Source: Treponema sp. UBA3662 (GTDB taxonomy: Bacteria; Spirochaetota; Spirochaetia; Treponematales; Treponemataceae). Taken from it: a stretch of 7,448 nucleotides of DNA. The notes under the pieces were generated by a model. It was given only the letters and a program-made list of their open reading frames with translations. It was not told where the DNA came from and did not search any database. The translations under genes were made by a program, and so were the position numbers. The stretch covers positions 1-7,448 of the forward strand of contig DFJV01000009.1 of assembly GCA_002373205.1 (NCBI GenBank). Direction: 5' to 3'. The number at the start of each line of letters is the position of its first letter. Within the stretch, counting starts at the first letter, position 1. Below, in pieces: positions 5,304 through 7,448 of this stretch.

Positions 5304-6524
5304 TTACTGACCGATGATTACAGTGTTAGCGGCATCAAGTTCGCCCTTAACGTCTGCACCGTCCCAGATGTTCTTGGAAGCATTGCCCATTGCATCCCAG
5401 AATCCGCCCATCTGTGGAATTGAAGGCATTGGGAAGGCATAGTCAAGCTGCTTAAGGAAGCCAGGAATGTACTTGCTGTTAACTTCCGTGCTGATTGAAG
5501 GCATAGCACCTGTGATGTTAAAGCGGAGCTGCTGCATTTCCGGAGAGATAAGGAAGCGTGCAAAGTCTGCTGCTGCCTCCTGGTTCTTTGAGTATGCGCT
5601 TACGAACATACACCTTGTACCGCTGAATGATGCAGAAGGCTTGTTGTCTCCAGGAAGAGATGGAAGAGGAGCAACGCCAAAGTTTACGCCAGCTTCTTCA
5701 AATGGCTTTACGTTCCACAAACCAGTGATGTGCATTGCGGCTGTCCCGGACTGGAATGCAGCGTCGCAGTTTCCTGTGCTAAGGTCTGCAGAAGGAACGT
5801 CGAGGATTGAGCGGAGTGACTGGAAGAACTTCATACCCTTAATAGAATCTTCTGTGTTAAGGTAAGATGTAGAAACATCTGTTCCAGACTTGCCAAAGAG
5901 GCGGTTTCCGTTCTCTGTTGTGAATGTGATTGTGTAGTATCCGTTTCCTACATCCATCATGAATGCGCGCTTGCCAGGGTTCTTTGAGTTAAAGTCCTTT
6001 GCCCACTTTGCAAGACCTTCCCAAGTTGTTGGAACTTCTGCATCAGAAATAAGGTCCTTGTTATAGAACAAAGCATAAGTCTCTGCGCTAACAGGATAGC
6101 CGTACATTGTTCCGTTGTATGTTACAGCCTGTGAACATGCGCCAAGAACAGCAGCCTTTACCTGGTCTGGGTTTACTGTAGGTGCAACGTGGCCACCGCT
6201 AACCAATTCGCCAAGCTTGTCGTGAGGTGCGCCAAAAATATCCGGGCCAACACCAGCTGGACCGTCAAGCGCAATCTGACCGGCAGCATCGCCAAGCTCT
6301 ACGTTTACAAATTCAACCTTTACGTTCGGGTGAGTCTTTGTGTAAGCTTCACCAGCCTGCTTGATGAATTCATCAGGACCGTTCAATGATTCCCAAACTG
6401 TAAGCGTAATCTGCTCAGAAGAACCTCCGCTCTTTGCAGCGTCTTTTTTGCTGCAGCTTGTTGCAACAAAACCAAGTGTCAGGGCAGAAAGAACTGCCAC
6501 AGCCGATACCAACTTCTTGTTCAT
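5304..6524 (-). CDS. Maltose-type sugar-binding lipoprotein of an ABC importer, 406 aa
   Basis: Extracytoplasmic solute-binding protein (family 1, MalE-like) that captures an oligosaccharide and delivers it to the two permeases. Residues 1-23 are a signal peptide with positive NKK start and a hydrophobic core. The lipobox ATSC ends in Cys24; Ala at -3 is a relaxed form common in spirochaetes, so the protein is probably lipid-anchored. MalE-like landmarks are GPDIFGAPHDKLG (93-105), YPVSAETYALFYNKDL (143-158), PTTWEGL (165-171) and MHITGLWNVKPFEEAGVNFG (264-283). Length fits the family. GGAGG before the ATG fixes the start. It is the first gene of the importer operon, with operator-like sites upstream. 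No ATPase gene accompanies it. Family and role are firm. A beta-galactoside ligand is inferred from the GH35 gene downstream; maltodextrin binding cannot be excluded. Confidence 0.93.
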   Translation of the reverse strand: MNKKLVSAVAVLSALTLGFVATSCSKKDAAKSGGSSEQITLTVWESLNGPDEFIKQAGEAYTKTHPNVKVEFVNVELGDAAGQIALDGPAGVGPDIFGAPHDKLGELVSGGHVAPTVNPDQVKAAVLGACSQAVTYNGTMYGYPVSAETYALFYNKDLISDAEVPTTWEGLAKWAKDFNSKNPGKRAFMMDVGNGYYTITFTTENGNRLFGKSGTDVSTSYLNTEDSIKGMKFFQSLRSILDVPSADLSTGNCDAAFQSGTAAMHITGLWNVKPFEEAGVNFGVAPLPSLPGDNKPSASFSGTRCMFVSAYSKNQEAAADFARFLISPEMQQLRFNITGAMPSISTEVNSKYIPGFLKQLDYAFPMPSIPQMGGFWDAMGNASKNIWDGADVKGELDAANTVIIGQ

Positions 6525-6528
6525 ATTT

Positions 6529-6534
6529 CCTCCT
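6529..6534 (-). promoter_or_regulatory. Strong ribosome-binding site of the binding-protein gene
   Basis: AGGAGG on the minus strand stands four bases before the ATG at 6524-6522. It is the best match to the 16S anti-Shine-Dalgarno in the operon, fitting the high expression expected of a binding protein. Confidence 0.8.
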
Positions 6535-6559
6535 ACGAAATACGTGCCTTTTATTAAAG

Positions 6560-6584
6560 GGAACTCCGGTCTTTTTGAAGTTCC
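6560..6584 (-). repeat. Weak stem in the leader of the importer mRNA
   Basis: GGAACT (6560-6565) pairs with AGTTCC (6579-6584) across 13 bases, about 35 bases before the start codon. The stem is short and may be chance. If real it lies in the 5' leader without covering the ribosome-binding site. Confidence 0.25.
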
Positions 6585-6688
6585 GTTAACTCCACCTACT
6601 TTAGTCTACACGAAAAAAGTCAAAAGGAAATGCTTTGAATACGGATTTTGAATAAAATCTTATTTTTCCGCACAAAACTTCCATTTTG

Positions 6689-6718
6689 CCCATATTTTTA
6701 TAACTTTATTCATGTAAA
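6689..6718 (-). promoter_or_regulatory. Promoter candidate for the importer operon
   Basis: On the minus strand TTTACA (6718-6713) is followed after 18 bases by TATGGG (6694-6689), in a clearly AT-rich stretch. The -35 matches consensus at five of six positions; the -10 is weak. TATAAA at 6702-6697 is a better -10 but has no good -35 at the right distance. TTGACT at 6623-6618 is another good -35 without a well-spaced -10. The -35 overlaps the palindrome at 6717-6724, which suits repressor control. The exact start site cannot be decided by reading. Confidence 0.3.
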
Positions 6719-6724
6719 ACGTTT
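6717..6724. promoter_or_regulatory. AAACGTTT operator-like palindrome
   Basis: The perfect 8-base palindrome AAACGTTT has a central CG like LacI/CcpA-family operators. The wider minus-strand reading, TGGAAACGTTTTACA, partly resembles a catabolite-responsive element. It overlaps the candidate -35 of the importer promoter and its centre lies 34 bases from that of the next palindrome, about three helical turns. Confidence 0.4.
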
Positions 6725-6749
6725 CCAAAGCCCCAACTAAGCATATTGT

Positions 6750-6762
6750 AACACGTGTTGAT
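6750..6762. promoter_or_regulatory. AACACGTGTT operator-like palindrome, shared with the GH35 gene
   Basis: The perfect 10-base palindrome AACACGTGTT lies at 6750-6759. Its ACACGTGTTGAT (6751-6762) is identical to 2271-2282, directly upstream of the beta-galactosidase ribosome-binding site. Location upstream of the candidate promoter and the exact match make it the best evidence that importer and enzyme are co-regulated. The binding protein is inferred to be a LacI-family repressor encoded elsewhere. Confidence 0.55.
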
Positions 6763-7068
6763 TAATCCTGTCAAATGAAATTTCAAATATTTCCAACTTT
6801 TTCCACTCCAATTATTGCACTCCCCCACCCCATAAAATTTCACATCTTCTTTCTTCTTTGGACGGTACCTAAAGGCGCTCTACCATCCATTCCTTGGCTA
6901 ACTCGACCGTCCATGCCCCGCGTCACCGCCGTTCCGCCCTTCGCCTATTCGGCTCATACCGCTGCGCGGTACTACCGGGGCTCCATGGCGGCGTAGGTCA
7001 CCTGGGAAAATCCCCTCTGCCAACCCGCCCTCCATGGCTCGGTATTCCTTGGCAAGAACAAAAAAACC

Positions 7069-7093
7069 GTTCCCTGAGCTTGTCGAAGGGAAC
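7069..7093. repeat. TTCGACAAGCTC-type palindromic repeat
   Basis: GTTCCCT (7069-7075) and AGGGAAC (7087-7093) form a perfect 7-bp stem around GAGCTTGTCGA. The minus-strand core TTCGACAAGCTC is close to the TTCGACAGGC motif at 19-28 and 64-73, at the other end of the window. This form is typical of short dispersed intergenic palindromes. Confidence 0.6.
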
Positions 7094-7131
7094 ATTCCCA
7101 AAAAACATTTGTTGAAATATAAATCCGGGTT

Positions 7132-7150
7132 CTTAGGGCAGAGCCCTAAG
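7132..7150. repeat. 8-bp hairpin downstream of the transposase gene
   Basis: CTTAGGGC (7132-7139) and GCCCTAAG (7143-7150) form a perfect stem with a three-base loop, 54 bases after the transposase stop codon. Neither strand shows a T-run directly after it, so it may be a weak bidirectional terminator or another small palindromic repeat. Confidence 0.5.
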
Positions 7151-7171
7151 CCGTGCCGGGAAAGGGAGGGG

Positions 7172-7227
7172 TTTAAGGGGAGGGATAAAATGTCAACACA
7201 TATCTAGGCAATTTTTTTAAGGGGAGG
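7172..7227. repeat. TTTAAGGGGAGG direct repeat straddling the transposase end
   Basis: The 12 bases TTTAAGGGGAGG occur at 7172-7183 outside the transposase gene and at 7216-7227 inside its last codons, 44 bases apart. The second copy encodes part of the C-terminal LPPLKK. They may be transposase-binding repeats of the IS end or a partial duplication. Confidence 0.5.
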
Positions 7228-7448
7228 CAAACAAAATTGCTTTCTAAAAGCAACAGGTGGCAATCCTCCGTTCGCGGAATGGAAGCGGAAAAAATTGTAC
7301 CAGTGAACCCAATCCCCGAACAGAAGGCGTAGGTTTTCCAGCGACAGGAAATCCCTGCCACGAACGAATTCCTTCTTCACGGTCTTGTAGAACGACTCCG
7401 CCACGGCGTTGTCTGTCGGGGTCCCGGGACGAGAAAGGCTTCTGATGA
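7191..7448 (-). mobile_element. End of an IS3-family insertion sequence (partial)
   Basis: The transposase fragment and a plausible terminal end show that an insertion sequence enters the window from the right. IS3-family ends start with TG, and TGTCAACACA at 7191-7200, just outside the stop codon, fits this. The true boundary cannot be proven because the other terminal repeat lies outside the window. Confidence 0.45.
7204..7448 (-). CDS. IS3-family transposase, C-terminal 80 residues (cut by window edge)
   Basis: C-terminal part of the DDE integrase domain (rve type) of an IS3/IS150-like transposase, which cuts and joins the ends of its insertion sequence. The window enters in frame at base 7446. 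The visible part begins IRSLSRPGTPTDNAVAESFY. The Glu in AES is the last member of the DDE triad, and a Lys seven residues later is the conserved follow-up residue. The later WYNFFRFHSANGGLPPVAFR corresponds to the usual YN..R.HSALGY..P..F ending. It stops at TAG (7206-7204), a normal family terminus, so this end looks intact. The two catalytic Asp residues and any frameshifted upstream orfA lie outside the window. The GH35/importer operon lies downstream on the same strand. Confidence 0.9.
   Translation of the reverse strand, partial: IRSLSRPGTPTDNAVAESFYKTVKKEFVRGRDFLSLENLRLLFGDWVHWYNFFRFHSANGGLPPVAFRKQFCLPPLKKIA

Larger units (their letters stand above)
6763..7203. other. Gene-free mosaic between the operon's control region and the IS
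   Basis: No gene is supported here. From 6763 to about 6858 the sequence is AT-rich. From 6860 to 7060 it is GC-rich and holds small palindromes: GGACGGT (6860-6866) with ACCGTCC (6906-6912), the hairpin TACCGC/GCGGTA (6957-6971), and CTCCATGG at 6981-6988 and 7030-7037. ATTCCTTGGC occurs twice. A 67-codon frame on the minus strand (7101-6898) reads through these repeats and shows no protein-like features. The patchwork looks like degraded or nested intergenic repeats. Confidence 0.6.

Noticed and set aside
6898..7101. Minus-strand open frame of 67 codons next to the IS
   Set aside because: Its sequence is a translation of the palindromic repeats, including the TTCGACAAGCTC unit. It is Gly/Arg-rich, without a ribosome-binding site or recognisable protein features.

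Overview
The window looks like part of a host-associated or gut-type Treponema (Spirochaetes) genome. This is an inference from the relaxed, spirochaete-style lipobox of the binding protein, the style of the proteins and the many palindromic repeats between genes; no marker gene fixes the taxon. All recognisable genes lie on the minus strand, so the region reads from right to left.

Layout in transcription order. (1) 7448-7204: the C-terminal end of an IS3-type DDE transposase, cut by the window edge. (2) 7203-6525: about 680 bases without a gene. Near the IS it holds a patchwork of small palindromes. Nearer the operon it is AT-rich, with two CG-centred operator-like palindromes and a weak promoter candidate. 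(3) 6524-2950: a maltose-type ABC sugar importer, made of a lipoprotein solute-binding protein, a 207-base structured spacer, a MalF-type permease and a MalG-type permease whose start overlaps the preceding stop by 4 bases. (4) 2949-2257: about 690 bases without a gene, packed with inverted repeats. (5) 2256-100: a cytoplasmic GH35 beta-galactosidase of 718 residues. (6) 99-1: non-coding sequence with a short repeated motif.

How the parts work together (inference): the importer brings in an oligosaccharide and the cytoplasmic GH35 enzyme trims terminal beta-galactose from it. Gene content resembles the ganS-ganP-ganQ plus beta-galactosidase arrangement of Bacillus, although there the enzyme is GH42. 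No ATPase is present, so an MsmX/MalK-type ATPase is presumably supplied from elsewhere. A shared 12-base sequence, ACACGTGTTGAT, lies upstream of the binding-protein gene and directly upstream of the ribosome-binding site of the beta-galactosidase gene. This suggests that one LacI-type repressor, not encoded here, controls both transcripts.

The genes are ordinary members of known families. The less ordinary content is in the spacers: a 49-base-arm inverted repeat, a nested palindromic element, back-to-back perfect hairpins, hairpins whose hexaloop would read AUGGAG in the operon mRNA, and repeat motifs shared between distant spacers. I see no convincing evidence of a wholly new system.
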